38,278 nt of DNA from Streptomyces bambusae (GTDB lineage Bacteria > Actinomycetota > Actinomycetes > Streptomycetales > Streptomycetaceae), in assembly GCF_020532645.1 (NCBI RefSeq), contig NZ_JAJAUZ010000067.1, positions 1 through 38,278 on the forward strand, in the 5' to 3' direction. Made by a program: the position numbers and the translations under genes. The notes under the pieces are model-generated. The model ran no database searches and was not told where the DNA came from. It saw only the letters and a list, made by a program, of their open reading frames with translations. The first letter of the stretch is position 1. Every line of letters starts with the position of its first letter. Of the stretch, positions 15,801-23,628 are shown one piece after another.

Positions 15801-18246
15801 CCTCCTTGCCCTGCTCCAGCCAGATCTCGCCGGTCTTGGTGACGTCGATGCTTCGGTCGGCGGCGACGTCCTTGGTGCCGTTCTTGTCGATGACGAGGTA
15901 GCCGACGGAGGTGGCGCCGGGCTTGAGGCGGACGTACGCGAACGCGCCGTAGGCGTCGCGGCCGGTGAAGCCGTGGCCCTCGGGCCAGGGGGTGGCCTCG
16001 CCGTCGGCGATGTCGCCCCAGGCGTAGAGGCGCCAGTCGGCGTAGTCGCCGTCGGGGCGCTTGTAGTGGACGATCGCGTAGTCGCGCTGGGTGGCGGTCG
16101 GGACCTCCTTGGGCGGGACGGCTCCGGCCACGGACTCGGCGAGGGCGCTCGACGTCCGGCCGGCGGCGTCCACGGCCACCGCCTTCCAGCGCAGCGGAGT
16201 GCCGGCGGGGGCGGCGACGTGCTGGGTGACCCGGTACGGGGCGTGGTCGGCGGAGCCGAGGACCTGCCAGGGGCCGGTGCCGGTCTGGGCGGCGAACACG
16301 ACCCGGTTGCGGCCGCCGCCGGAGACCTCCGCGGAGATCTCGACGGTGCCGGTGGCGCCGGTGGCGGGGGCCTTGAGGGTCAGGGTGGGGCCGGTGGCGG
16401 GCTCGGGGAGCGCGGTGGCGGCCTTGAGGACGACGGAGCCGAAGGCGGGGACGGTGACGGTGGTCCTGCCGTCGTCACCGGTGCGGGCGTCGGTGGTGGT
16501 GCCGTAGAGGGCGGTGAAGTCGGTGCCGGGGCGGCTGTCGACCGGGACGTCCACGGTCTTGGCCTCGGCGGCGTTGTTGACGGCGACCAGGTACTCGGCG
16601 CCGGCGTAGGCGTCGGTGCGGGTGAAGGCGTAGACGGAGCCCTGGGCGAGGCGCTCGGTCTGGGTGCCGTTCGCCAGGCCCGGGTGAGAGCGGCGCACCT
16701 TTCCGAGAGCGGCGATCTGCCGGTAGAGCGGGTGCTCCGGATCGTAGGCGTCGCTCGCGTGGGTGCGGGCGGTGCCGAGCTGGTCGTCGTCGAGGTAGTC
16801 GGCGGTCTTCGAGGCGAACAGGGTCTGGCGGGCGTCCTTGTCGCCGCCGGCGCCGGTGAAGCCCTGCTCGTCGCCGTAGTAGACGACGGGGTTGCCGCGG
16901 GAGAGGAACATCAGCTCGTTGGCGAGCCGGTAGCGGGCGAGGAGTTCCGCCTCGCCGGCGCCGGGCCGGTCCTGCTTGAGGAAGGTGCCGAAGCGCCCCA
17001 TGTCGTGGTTGCCGAGGAAGGTCACCTGCTCGTAGGCGTTGGCCTTGTCGGTGGTGTACCGGTAGTCGTCGGCGAAGACGGAGGCGAGCCGGCCGGCCGG
17101 GGCACCCTGGGCGGCGTACCCGCGGATGGCGTCCTGGAGCGGGAAGTCGAGGGTGGAGTCGAGCCGGCCGCGGGTCACGTACGGCGCGGTGACCGCGGTG
17201 TCGGCGGAGTAGACCTCGCCGAACATGAAGAAGTCGGGGCGGCCCTGCTGCTCGGCGTACCGGTCGAGGGCGGTGGCCCAGCGGGTCCAGAACTCGGTGT
17301 TGACGTGCTTGACGGTGTCGATGCGGAAGCCGTCGATCTTGAAGTCGCGGACCCACTTCTTGTAGATCTCGGCCATCCCGGAGACGACCTCGGGGCGCTC
17401 GGTCCACAGGTCGTCGAGGCCGACGAAGTCGCCCTGGTCGGAGGACTCGCCGGCGAAGGTGGAGTCGCCCCGGTTGTGGTACATCGTGGGGTCGTTAAGC
17501 CAGGCCGGGACCTTGAGGTCCTTCTTGGCGGCGGGCACGACGGGGGTGCGCGGGAAGGACTGCGCGGAGACGGCGGGGAACTTCCTCTTCCCGTCGGCGT
17601 AGTCGGAGTCGTCGAAGGGGACCCCGTCCTTGGTCAGGTACGGGAAGGCGCCCTTGGAGAGGTAGGAGTAGGACTTCTCCTCGTAGTCGACGACGTCCGC
17701 GGTGTGGTTGGTGATGACGTCGAAGAAGACCTTCATGCCCTTGCGGTGGGCGGCGTCGATCAGCTTCGTCAGGTCGGCGTTGGTGCCGAAGTGCGGGTCG
17801 ACCCGGGTGAAGTCGGTGATCCAGTAGCCGTGGTAGCCGGCCGAGGCGTCCTTGCCCTGGCCCTGCACGGGCTGGTTCTTGAAGATCGGCGCCATCCAGA
17901 TGGCGGTGGTGCCCAGGCCCTTGATGTAGTCGAGCCTCTCGGTGAGGCCCTTGAGGTCGCCGCCCTGGTAGAAGCCCTTGTCCTCGGGGTCGAGGCCGGT
18001 CTCCAGGCGGGTGCCGGTCAGGCCGCCCCGGTCGTTGCCCGGGTCGCCGTTGGCGAACCGGTCGGGCAGGACGAAGTAGAACTGCTCGCGGGTCAGGTCG
18101 TGGCGGGCAGGCTGCCGGGCGAGCCGGGCGTCCGAGGGCGGTGCGGGCGGCTCGGCCGCGGCCGTCGCGGGGACGGCGGGGGCGAGCGTCACGGCCAGGG
18201 CGGCGGCGAGCGTGCCGGCCGCCGCGCGCAGGGCTGGGCGTATCAA
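12886..18246 (-). CDS. Secreted two-headed alpha-amylase / pullulanase (two GH13 domains)
   Basis: A 1786-aa exported enzyme that should cut both alpha-1,4 and alpha-1,6 bonds of starch and pullulan. Order: signal peptide (1 to ~33, ending ATAAA); GH13 domain 1 with nucleophile Asp in DGFRIDTVKH (~309), Glu in FMFGEVY (~342) and Asp in GNHDMGRF (~415); tandem pullulanase-associated starch-binding domains (~720-810, ~830-915); a CBM48-like domain (KLSVWAPTARTV); GH13 domain 2, pullulanase type, with FRFDLMGH (~1391), YGEGWNFGE (~1429) and SDAHDNES (~1561); and a C-terminal beta domain. The TTG at 18246 is chosen because AAGGAG (18255-18260) lies 8 nt upstream and yields a proper signal peptide; the in-frame GTG at 18267 would put that site inside the gene. 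Confidence 0.95.
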   Translation of the reverse strand: MIRPALRAAAGTLAAALAVTLAPAVPATAAAEPPAPPSDARLARQPARHDLTREQFYFVLPDRFANGDPGNDRGGLTGTRLETGLDPEDKGFYQGGDLKGLTERLDYIKGLGTTAIWMAPIFKNQPVQGQGKDASAGYHGYWITDFTRVDPHFGTNADLTKLIDAAHRKGMKVFFDVITNHTADVVDYEEKSYSYLSKGAFPYLTKDGVPFDDSDYADGKRKFPAVSAQSFPRTPVVPAAKKDLKVPAWLNDPTMYHNRGDSTFAGESSDQGDFVGLDDLWTERPEVVSGMAEIYKKWVRDFKIDGFRIDTVKHVNTEFWTRWATALDRYAEQQGRPDFFMFGEVYSADTAVTAPYVTRGRLDSTLDFPLQDAIRGYAAQGAPAGRLASVFADDYRYTTDKANAYEQVTFLGNHDMGRFGTFLKQDRPGAGEAELLARYRLANELMFLSRGNPVVYYGDEQGFTGAGGDKDARQTLFASKTADYLDDDQLGTARTHASDAYDPEHPLYRQIAALGKVRRSHPGLANGTQTERLAQGSVYAFTRTDAYAGAEYLVAVNNAAEAKTVDVPVDSRPGTDFTALYGTTTDARTGDDGRTTVTVPAFGSVVLKAATALPEPATGPTLTLKAPATGATGTVEISAEVSGGGRNRVVFAAQTGTGPWQVLGSADHAPYRVTQHVAAPAGTPLRWKAVAVDAAGRTSSALAESVAGAVPPKEVPTATQRDYAIVHYKRPDGDYADWRLYAWGDIADGEATPWPEGHGFTGRDAYGAFAYVRLKPGATSVGYLVIDKNGTKDVAADRSIDVTKTGEIWLEQGKEAARTERPEYPAQDTSKAVLHLRRADGAYDGWGLHTWTGAANPTDWSKPLMPARFDAYGAVYEVPLAAGATSLSYILHKGDEKDLPADQSLDLKAAGHEVWLLAGREKHLLPQPAGSAAALDPTTAKAVWLDRDTVAWQAPEAAASVHLLASRDGSVKAENGTLTGSASMLRLTRSALTDAQKAKFPHLAKHPAFTVDARDRDRVRAALRGQLVATARAANGAVLAATGVQLAGVLDDLYATDAPLGPVFTAAGVKLSVWAPTARTVALELDGRTLPMTRDDRTGVWSAAGPRSWRGKPYRFAVTVWAPTVRQVVTNLVTDPYATALTTDSARSLAVDLTDPALKPAGWTTLRKPKATGMAQAQIQELHIRDFSVADRTSSHRGGYLAFTDSGSAGMKHLRELAAAGTSYVHLLPAFDIGTIPEKPADRTEPACDLAVLAPDSEEQQDCVAKAAAKDAFNWGYDPLHYTVPEGSYASDPEGTARTVEFRKMVQSLNRTGLRTVMDVVYNHTVAAGQSDRSVLDRIVPGYYQRLLADGSVATSTCCANTAPENAMMGRLVVDSVVTWAKEYKVDGFRFDLMGHHPKANILAVRKALDALTVAKDGVDGKAVVLYGEGWNFGEVADDARFVQATQKNMAGTGIATFSDRARDAVRGGGPFDEDPRIQGFASGLFTDPNGAPGNGTPEQQKARLLHAQDLIKVGLSGNLADYSFTDSSGRAVKGSQVDYNGSPAGYAAAPGDALGYSDAHDNESLFDALAFKLPAGTSAADRARMQTLAMAVPALSQGPSLSQAGTDLLRSKSLDRNSYDSGDWFNAIQWDCADGNGFGRGLPPAADNRAKWPYAKPLLTGIAVPKCQDIDGASEAYRTLLRIRTTEPAFALGTAADVQQQLSFPLSGTSETPGVITMALGDLVVVFNATPQEQTQRAAAFADRPYRLHPLQAAGTDPVVKRAGFDRATGTFTVPARTAAVFTRG

Positions 18247-18293
18247 GGGAGGGTCTCCTTGAAGCACTTGGAGCAGACGGGTGGGAACGGGTG

Positions 18294-18342
18294 AGGGCCG
18301 CCCGGCGGGTGGCGGGGTTCTTGCAGAGTGCCGGGCGGCCCT
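18294..18342 (-). terminator. Terminator of the alpha-amylase gene, with a MalR-like half-site in the loop
   Basis: A perfect 13-bp inverted repeat (18294-18306 and 18330-18342) with a 23-nt loop follows the alpha-amylase stop. The loop contains CTTGCAG (18320-18326), matching the half-site pattern in the malE palindrome. It lies 74 bp upstream of the amylase/pullulanase TTG start, where an operator for that gene would be expected. Confidence 0.65.
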
Positions 18343-18394
18343 GGTCCGGAGGGGCGCGGGGAGGGGTGCCGCCGGGGCGACGGCACGACAGGCC

Positions 18395-20137
18395 CTAGTT
18401 GCGCCAGGTGTCGGTCAGGGTGACCTTGCCGCTCGCGGGGACGGTGGCGGTGCGGTTGGCGCCGCTCTCCCAGGTGACGTTCCCGTTCGCGTCCTTGCGG
18501 ATGTACTTGTACGCGAAGCTCGTGCCGGCGGGCAGCGTGACGTCGAGCTTCCACACCGGGTAGCCGGACGGGTCGAGCTTGAGGGCGCTGCCGGTGCTCC
18601 AGTTGCCGAGTGCGGCCTGGTCGCCGGTGACGTAGATGTTCTGGCCGACCACGGTGGTGGCGTTGACCTGGAACGAGGCGCCGGCCTGGCCGGCCGGCGG
18701 CGGGGTGGTGCCGGAGCAGGTGCGGGCGCCGGCGTGCAGGGCGAGCGCGGTGCCGGGGGCCAGGGTGGCGGTGAACCGGCCGGCCGAGTCGACGGTGACG
18801 GGGTTGCCGCTCTGCACGTCGCAGTAGGCGCCGCCGGGCAGCGAGGTCTGGAAGGTGCGGGTCAGCGCGGAGCCCTCGTGGTTGAGGGCGACGTACGCCT
18901 TGTCGCCGCGGCCGAAGGCGATCTGGTCGGCGCCGTTGTCCCACCAGTTCACGACGCCCTGACCGCGGGCCGTGTTCCGGAAGGCCACCATCGAGGAGAT
19001 CTCGCGCCAGGCGTGCTGGCACTTCCACCCGTCGGTGTAGCAGGCGTTGACCTGGCCCGCGTTCGGCGGGCCGGCGTCCTTGTCGGTCCACTCGTAGCCG
19101 GAGTGGACGTCCGGGGAGCCGTAGGGCCAGGCCAGCATGAAGACGGAGGCCAGGGTGTAGGCGCTACCGTCCTTGTAGTTGAGGGTGTCGCCGCCGCGCT
19201 CGGTGTCGTGGTTGTCGACGAAGACCCCGGCCTGGCCGCCGGGCATGTGGCCCCAGGCCTCGCCGAAGTTCTTGAGGTAGGCGAGGTTCTCGTTCCGGAA
19301 CACCCGCTGGAGGTCGCGGGCGTAGCGGAACTCCTGGACGTCGCCGGTGCCGAGGTACTCGCTCGGGGAGACGGCCTCGCCGGCGCCGAAGATCGCCTCC
19401 TGCTTCCAGTAGACGTTCGGGCTGGTCAGGCGCGACTTGATGTTCGCGAGGTCGGTGGCCGGCATGTGCTTGACGGCGTCCACGCGCAGGCCGTCGACGC
19501 CGAGCGACAGCAGGTCGTTGAGGTACGCGGCGATCCGGGCGCGGACGTACTCCTCGCCGGTGTCGAGGTCGGCGAGCTGGACCAGCTCGCAGTTCTGGAC
19601 GTTGCCGCGGTCCTGGTAGTTGGAGATTGTGGCCCGGCAGTCGTCCATGTCGGCGCCGGAGTAGGTGCCGGGGTAGTTGTACTTGGAGTACGCGGAGCCG
19701 CCGGTGCCGACGCCGGAGCCGTCCTGGCCGGCCATGTGGTTGATCACCGAGTCGACGACGACCTTGACGCCGGCCGCGTGGCAGGTGTCGATCATGTTCT
19801 TGAAGGCGGTGCGGTCGCCCAGCCGGCCGGCGATCTTGTAGCTGACGGGCTGGTACGAGGTCCACCACTGCTCGCCCTGGACGTGCTCCTGGGGCGGGGA
19901 GACCTGGACGTAGCCGTAGCCGGCCGGGCCGAGGGTGTCGGTGCAGGCCTTGGCGACCGAGGTGAACTTCCACTCGAACAGGACGGCGGTGACGTCCTTC
20001 GCCCCGGGCGGGGCGGCGGCGGCCTGCGGCGCCTGGACCGCGAGGGCGGCACCGGCGAGGGCGAGCGCGGAGGCGGTTGCGGTGGCCCTGGCTCGGGCTC
20101 CGGAGCCGGCTCGGGCTCTGTGGGGGCGTGCGGGCAT
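18395..20137 (-). CDS. Secreted alpha-amylase with C-terminal CBM20 starch-binding domain
   Basis: A 580-aa extracellular GH13 endo-amylase of the Streptomyces type. A signal peptide (1 to ~42, ending QAAAA) leads into the catalytic barrel: INHMAG, DGLRVDAVKH (nucleophile Asp ~220), AIFGAGEAVS (Glu ~253) and FVDNHDTE (Asp ~310). A beta-sandwich and a TPPPAGQ linker follow, and residues ~486-580 form a CBM20 domain with its typical end (YKYIRKDANG, VTWESGANR, TDTWRN) that binds raw starch. The ATG at 20137 has AGGAGG 5 nt upstream. Cys residues scattered through the catalytic part fit a secreted disulphide-bonded enzyme. Transcription probably answers to MalR: several TTGC(G/A) half-sites lie upstream. 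Confidence 0.96.
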   Translation of the reverse strand: MPARPHRARAGSGARARATATASALALAGAALAVQAPQAAAAPPGAKDVTAVLFEWKFTSVAKACTDTLGPAGYGYVQVSPPQEHVQGEQWWTSYQPVSYKIAGRLGDRTAFKNMIDTCHAAGVKVVVDSVINHMAGQDGSGVGTGGSAYSKYNYPGTYSGADMDDCRATISNYQDRGNVQNCELVQLADLDTGEEYVRARIAAYLNDLLSLGVDGLRVDAVKHMPATDLANIKSRLTSPNVYWKQEAIFGAGEAVSPSEYLGTGDVQEFRYARDLQRVFRNENLAYLKNFGEAWGHMPGGQAGVFVDNHDTERGGDTLNYKDGSAYTLASVFMLAWPYGSPDVHSGYEWTDKDAGPPNAGQVNACYTDGWKCQHAWREISSMVAFRNTARGQGVVNWWDNGADQIAFGRGDKAYVALNHEGSALTRTFQTSLPGGAYCDVQSGNPVTVDSAGRFTATLAPGTALALHAGARTCSGTTPPPAGQAGASFQVNATTVVGQNIYVTGDQAALGNWSTGSALKLDPSGYPVWKLDVTLPAGTSFAYKYIRKDANGNVTWESGANRTATVPASGKVTLTDTWRN

Positions 20138-20394
20138 GGGGTCCTCCTGGCGGGAGAGGGGGCCTCGTGCGGCAACGCGCCGTGCCCGTAAGGCCTGCTG
20201 CATTGAAAGTTGACTGAAACTTCTTGCGGTCGCGACCGTACGAGGCGGGTGCGTTGGCGTCAACCCCTTGGACATGGCTTCGACATCCTGTCGAAACCGT
20301 GCGGGTTTCTGGCCGCAACTCCTTACGCAAGAGATTGCACGGATGTTACGTTCGCCCCACCCGCGGGGCGGCGGGGCGGGGGCGCCCACCAGCG
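20138..20394 (-). promoter_or_regulatory. Upstream region of the alpha-amylase gene with MalR-like half-sites
   Basis: Visible elements: CTTGCGG at 20223-20229; on the minus strand a TTGCG direct repeat with 12-bp period at 20331-20325 and 20318-20313 (CTTGCGT, TTGCGG); and ATTGCAC at 20334-20340. The TTGC(A/G) words match the halves of the malE palindrome, and direct CTTGC repeats are known in Streptomyces amylase promoters. The exact promoter and the protein bound are inferred. Confidence 0.45.
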
Positions 20395-20445
20395 CCCCAC
20401 GCGCCCGCCCCCCGCCCCGCGGGCCTGTCGGGGCTCCGCCCCGCA

Positions 20446-20680
20446 CCCCGCTCCTCAATCGCCGGAGGGGCTGGATTTGCCCCGCCCGGCCGGCGACCCG
20501 GGCCGGCCCGCCGGCGTTCGAGGCGGACGGGCCGAATCCCAGCCCCGCCGGCGTTCGAGACCCCGCGGGGCGAAATCCAGCCTCGCCGGCGTTTGAGGCG
20601 CGGGTCCGGGCGGAGCCCGGGGGGCGGCGCAGCCGGACCTGTCTTGGGGCTCCGCCCCAAACCCCGCTCCTCAAACGCCG
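20446..20680. repeat. Second intergenic cluster of CCGGCGTTTGAGG-type repeats
   Basis: Forward cores begin at 20511, 20548 and 20586 (CCGGCGTTCGAG or CCGGCGTTTGAG, spacing 37 and 38 bp). Inverted cores are at about 20452-20464 (CCTCAATCGCCGG) and 20668-20680 (CCTCAAACGCCGG), with GGGGCTCCGCCCC-type hairpins between. The cluster lies in the 711-bp gap between the LacI gene end and the amylase upstream region and contains no supported gene. Confidence 0.8.
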
Positions 20681-20830
20681 GAGGGGCTGAATTTGCCCCC
20701 GCCCGGTGGGCAGCCGGCCCAGGAGGGGCTGGAAATGCCCCGCCCCGTGGGCGCGCGGCCCAGGAGGGGCTGGGAATGCCCCGCCCGGTGGGCGCGCGGC
20801 CCGGGAGGGGCCGGGACGGCGGGCCCGGTG
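20681..20830. repeat. Tandem repeats of ~41 bp downstream of the lacI-type gene
   Basis: The word AGGGGCT (last copy AGGGGCC) recurs at 20681, 20724, 20765 and 20806, giving units of 43, 41 and 41 bp that each run through TGCCCC and GTGGGC. They end about 20 bp after the stop codon of the LacI-type gene. Units differ by a few bases, showing recent duplication with some decay. Noncoding as far as I can see. Confidence 0.75.
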
Positions 20831-20848
20831 GAGGGCGGGAAGGGCTCG

Positions 20849-21898
20849 TTACGGGATGCGCGGTGCCTGGGCGGTTGAGCCGCGGACGACGAGCTCCGGC
20901 TGGAAGACGAACTCCGTGCGTTCCACCGGGTTGCCTCCGACCGCTTCCAGCAGCGCCCCCACCGCCGCCGTGGCCATCGCCCGGACCGGCTGGCGGACCG
21001 TGGTCAGCGGCGGGTCCGTGAACGGGATCAGCGGAGAGTCGTCGAAACCGACGACCGAGACGTCCTCGGGGACCCGCAGCCCCCGCTCACGGGCCGCCCG
21101 GATCACCCCCAGCGCCATCGGGTCGCTGCCGCACACGATCCCCGTACAGCCCCGGTCCAGCAGCGCCCCGCCCGCCGCATGGCCGCCCTCGACCGTGAAC
21201 AGGGTCCGCTGGATGACCTGTTCGCAGTCGTCCGCGAAGCCCAGTGCGGCCAGCGCCGCCCGGAAGCCCTCCTCCTTGCGGCGCGAGGGCACGTACCGGG
21301 TGGGCCCGATGGCCAGCCCGATCCGCTCGTGGCCCAGCTCGGCCAGGTGCCGTACGGCCATCCCGGCCGCGGCCCGGTCGTCCGGGGACACGAACGGCGC
21401 GCTGACGTGCTCGTTGTAGCCGTTGATCAGGACGAACGGCACCCCGCGCGCCGCCAGCCGCAGGTAGCGGGCCGGATCGGCGCTGGCGTCCGCGTGCAGA
21501 CCGGACAGGAACACGATGCCGGTGACCCCGCGCTCCTCCAGCTGCTCCACCAGCTCGTCCTCGGTGGCACCGCCGGGCGTCTGCGTGCACAGCACCGGCG
21601 TGTAGCCGTGGCCGGCCAGGGCCTGCTCGATGACCTGCGCGAACGCCGGGAAGATCGGGTTGGTCAGCTCCGGGATCAGCAGCCCGACCAGGCCGTTGCT
21701 CTTGCGGCGCAGCCGCACCGGACGCTCGTACCCGAGGACGTCCAGCGCGGCCAGCACCTTGTGCCGGGTCGCGGCGGCCACGCCGGCCTTGCCGTTGAGG
21801 ACGCGACTGACCGTCGCCTCGCTGACCCGGGCCTGCTCGGCGATGTCCGCGAGCCGCGGGGCGGCCGGATCGGCGCCCCGCGGCAGGGGGACCGTCAC
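20849..21898 (-). CDS. LacI-family regulator, MalR paralogue
   Basis: A 349-aa repressor. The N-terminal HTH reads RLADIAEQARVSEATVSRVL with hinge NGKAGVAAATRHKVLAALDV, then a periplasmic-binding-like ligand domain ending FTDPPLTTVRQPV ... PELVVRGST. It is closely similar along its length to MalR at 28.7 kb, including the recognition helix SEATVSRVLNGK, so both probably bind the same operators. The GTG start at 21898 overlaps the stop of the upstream alpha-glucosidase by 4 bp (GTGA), implying translational coupling. Its ligand pocket region (NGYNEHVSAPFVSP) differs from MalR (NGFSPKVQAPFVSP), so it could sense a different sugar. Confidence 0.93.
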   Translation of the reverse strand: MTVPLPRGADPAAPRLADIAEQARVSEATVSRVLNGKAGVAAATRHKVLAALDVLGYERPVRLRRKSNGLVGLLIPELTNPIFPAFAQVIEQALAGHGYTPVLCTQTPGGATEDELVEQLEERGVTGIVFLSGLHADASADPARYLRLAARGVPFVLINGYNEHVSAPFVSPDDRAAAGMAVRHLAELGHERIGLAIGPTRYVPSRRKEEGFRAALAALGFADDCEQVIQRTLFTVEGGHAAGGALLDRGCTGIVCGSDPMALGVIRAARERGLRVPEDVSVVGFDDSPLIPFTDPPLTTVRQPVRAMATAAVGALLEAVGGNPVERTEFVFQPELVVRGSTAQAPRIP

Positions 21899-23577
21899 AC
21901 CGCCCACCAGGCGGCGCTGTCGGCGGGCAGCTCCGCGTCCGGCCCGTCGGTGGCGGGCTCGGCGCTGGCGAGCAGCAGCCGGCCGGGCAGCGGCAGCCGC
22001 ACCGGCGCCCCGGTGGTGTTCACCGTGCACACGAACGCACTGCCGTCGGCGGCGGTACGGCGGAACGCAAGGACGCCCGCGGGCGACGGCAGCCAGTCGA
22101 CGCTCTCGCCCGCGCCGAGCGCCGGGTGGGAGCGGCGCACTGCGAGCGCGCTGCGGTACAGCTCCAGCATGGAGGCCGGGTCGCCGGTCTGCGCCTCGAC
22201 GCTCAGGCCCGCCCAGGCGTCGGGCTGCGGCAGCCAGCTGGGGCCGCCGGCCACGGGACCGAAGCCGTACGGGGCCTCGGTGCCGGACCACGGGATCGGC
22301 ACCCGGCAGCCGTCGCGGAACCCGTCCTGGCCGGCGGCGCGGAAGAACGACGGGTCCTGGCGCACCTCGTCCGGCAGGTCGGTGACGTCCGGCAGGCCGA
22401 GCTCCTCGCCCTGGTAGACGTACGCCGACCCGGGCAGCGCCAGCATCAGCACGGTGGCCGCGCGGGCGCGGCGCAGGCCCAGCTCGCGGTCGCCCGGCTC
22501 GCGCAGCTGGGTACCGAGGCCGGGCGGGTTGGCGAAGCGGGTGGCGTGCCGGGTGACGTCGTGGTTGGACAGCACCCAGGTGGTGGGGGCGCCGACGGGA
22601 CGCATCGCGGCGAGCGAGCCGTCGATGACCTCGCGCAGTGCGGCCGCGTCCCAGTCGGTGGTCAGGTACTGGAAGTTGAAGGCCTGGTGCATCTCGTCGG
22701 GGCGCACGTACAGGGCGGTGCGCTCGACGGTCGGGGTCCAGGCCTCGGCGACGAGGATGCGGTCGCCCTCGTACTCGTCGAGGATCCGCCGCCAGGCGCG
22801 GTAGACCTCGTGCACGGCGTCCTGGTCGAAGAACGGCATGACGTCGTTGCCGAGCAGCTTGAGCTGGTCCTTGGCGCCGAGGTCGGGCAGGCCGGGGGCC
22901 TTGACCAGGCCGTGGGCGACGTCGACGCGGAAGCCGTCGGCTCCGAGGTCCAGCCAGAACCGCAGGATGGAGCGGAACTCGTCCTGGACGGCCGGGTGCT
23001 CCCAGTTGAAGTCGGGCTGCTCGGGCGCGAAGAGGTGCAGGTACCACTCCCCGTCCTCGACGCGGGTCCAGGCGGGCCCGCCGAAGATGGACTCCCAGTC
23101 GTTGGGGGGCAGTTCGCCGTTCTCGCCCTTGCCGGGGCGGAAGTGGAAGCGCTCGCGCAGCCGGGAGCCGGCGCCCTCCCGCAGCGCCTGCTTGAACCAG
23201 TCGTGCTGGTCGGAGCAGTGGTTGGGGACGAGGTCGACGATGATGCGCAGGCCCAGCCCGTGGGCCTCGCGGATCAGCGCGTCGGCGTCGTGCAGGGTGC
23301 CGAACATCGGGTCGATGGCCCGGTAGTCGGCGACGTCGTAGCCGGCGTCGGCCTGCGGGGAGGCGTAGAAGGGGCTCAGCCAGACGGCGTCGACGCCGAG
23401 CTCCTTCAGGTAGGGCAGCCGGCTGCGGATGCCCTCGAGGTCCCCCATACCGTCACCGTTGCTGTCGGCGAAGCTGCGCGGATAGACCTGGTAGATCACC
23501 GCGTCTCTCCACCAGCCCGTGTGCGTGCCGGTGGTGCCGGTGGTCGGGGCGGCCGGAGCAGCGAGGTGCTGGGTCAT
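21895..23577 (-). CDS. GH13 alpha-glucosidase, copy 1
   Basis: A 560-aa cytoplasmic exo-acting glucosidase (no signal peptide) that should release glucose from imported maltose and maltodextrins. It starts with the family's WWRDAVIYQVYPRSFAD and has FRVDVAHG (nucleophile Asp ~219), VAEAWTP (Glu ~277) and LSNHDVTRH (Asp ~339). The ATG at 23577 follows AAGGA by 4 nt. It is the fourth gene of the malE-malF-malG run, 51 bp after malG, and overlaps the LacI-type gene by 4 bp, so malEFG-glucosidase-regulator probably form one operon. It is closely similar to the divergent copy at 27.0 kb. Confidence 0.94.
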   Translation of the reverse strand: MTQHLAAPAAPTTGTTGTHTGWWRDAVIYQVYPRSFADSNGDGMGDLEGIRSRLPYLKELGVDAVWLSPFYASPQADAGYDVADYRAIDPMFGTLHDADALIREAHGLGLRIIVDLVPNHCSDQHDWFKQALREGAGSRLRERFHFRPGKGENGELPPNDWESIFGGPAWTRVEDGEWYLHLFAPEQPDFNWEHPAVQDEFRSILRFWLDLGADGFRVDVAHGLVKAPGLPDLGAKDQLKLLGNDVMPFFDQDAVHEVYRAWRRILDEYEGDRILVAEAWTPTVERTALYVRPDEMHQAFNFQYLTTDWDAAALREVIDGSLAAMRPVGAPTTWVLSNHDVTRHATRFANPPGLGTQLREPGDRELGLRRARAATVLMLALPGSAYVYQGEELGLPDVTDLPDEVRQDPSFFRAAGQDGFRDGCRVPIPWSGTEAPYGFGPVAGGPSWLPQPDAWAGLSVEAQTGDPASMLELYRSALAVRRSHPALGAGESVDWLPSPAGVLAFRRTAADGSAFVCTVNTTGAPVRLPLPGRLLLASAEPATDGPDAELPADSAAWWAV

Positions 23578-23628
23578 GTCGTCCTTGTGAAGAGAGGTGG
23601 TCGGGTGGGACCGGCGGGCGCCGGGTGG

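Noticed and set aside
12802..18294. A 1830-aa open frame on the plus strand
   Set aside because: It is entirely antisense to the amylase/pullulanase gene, reads as Val/Gly/Glu/Asp-rich low-complexity protein with no domain, and is open only because GC-rich DNA lacks stop codons.
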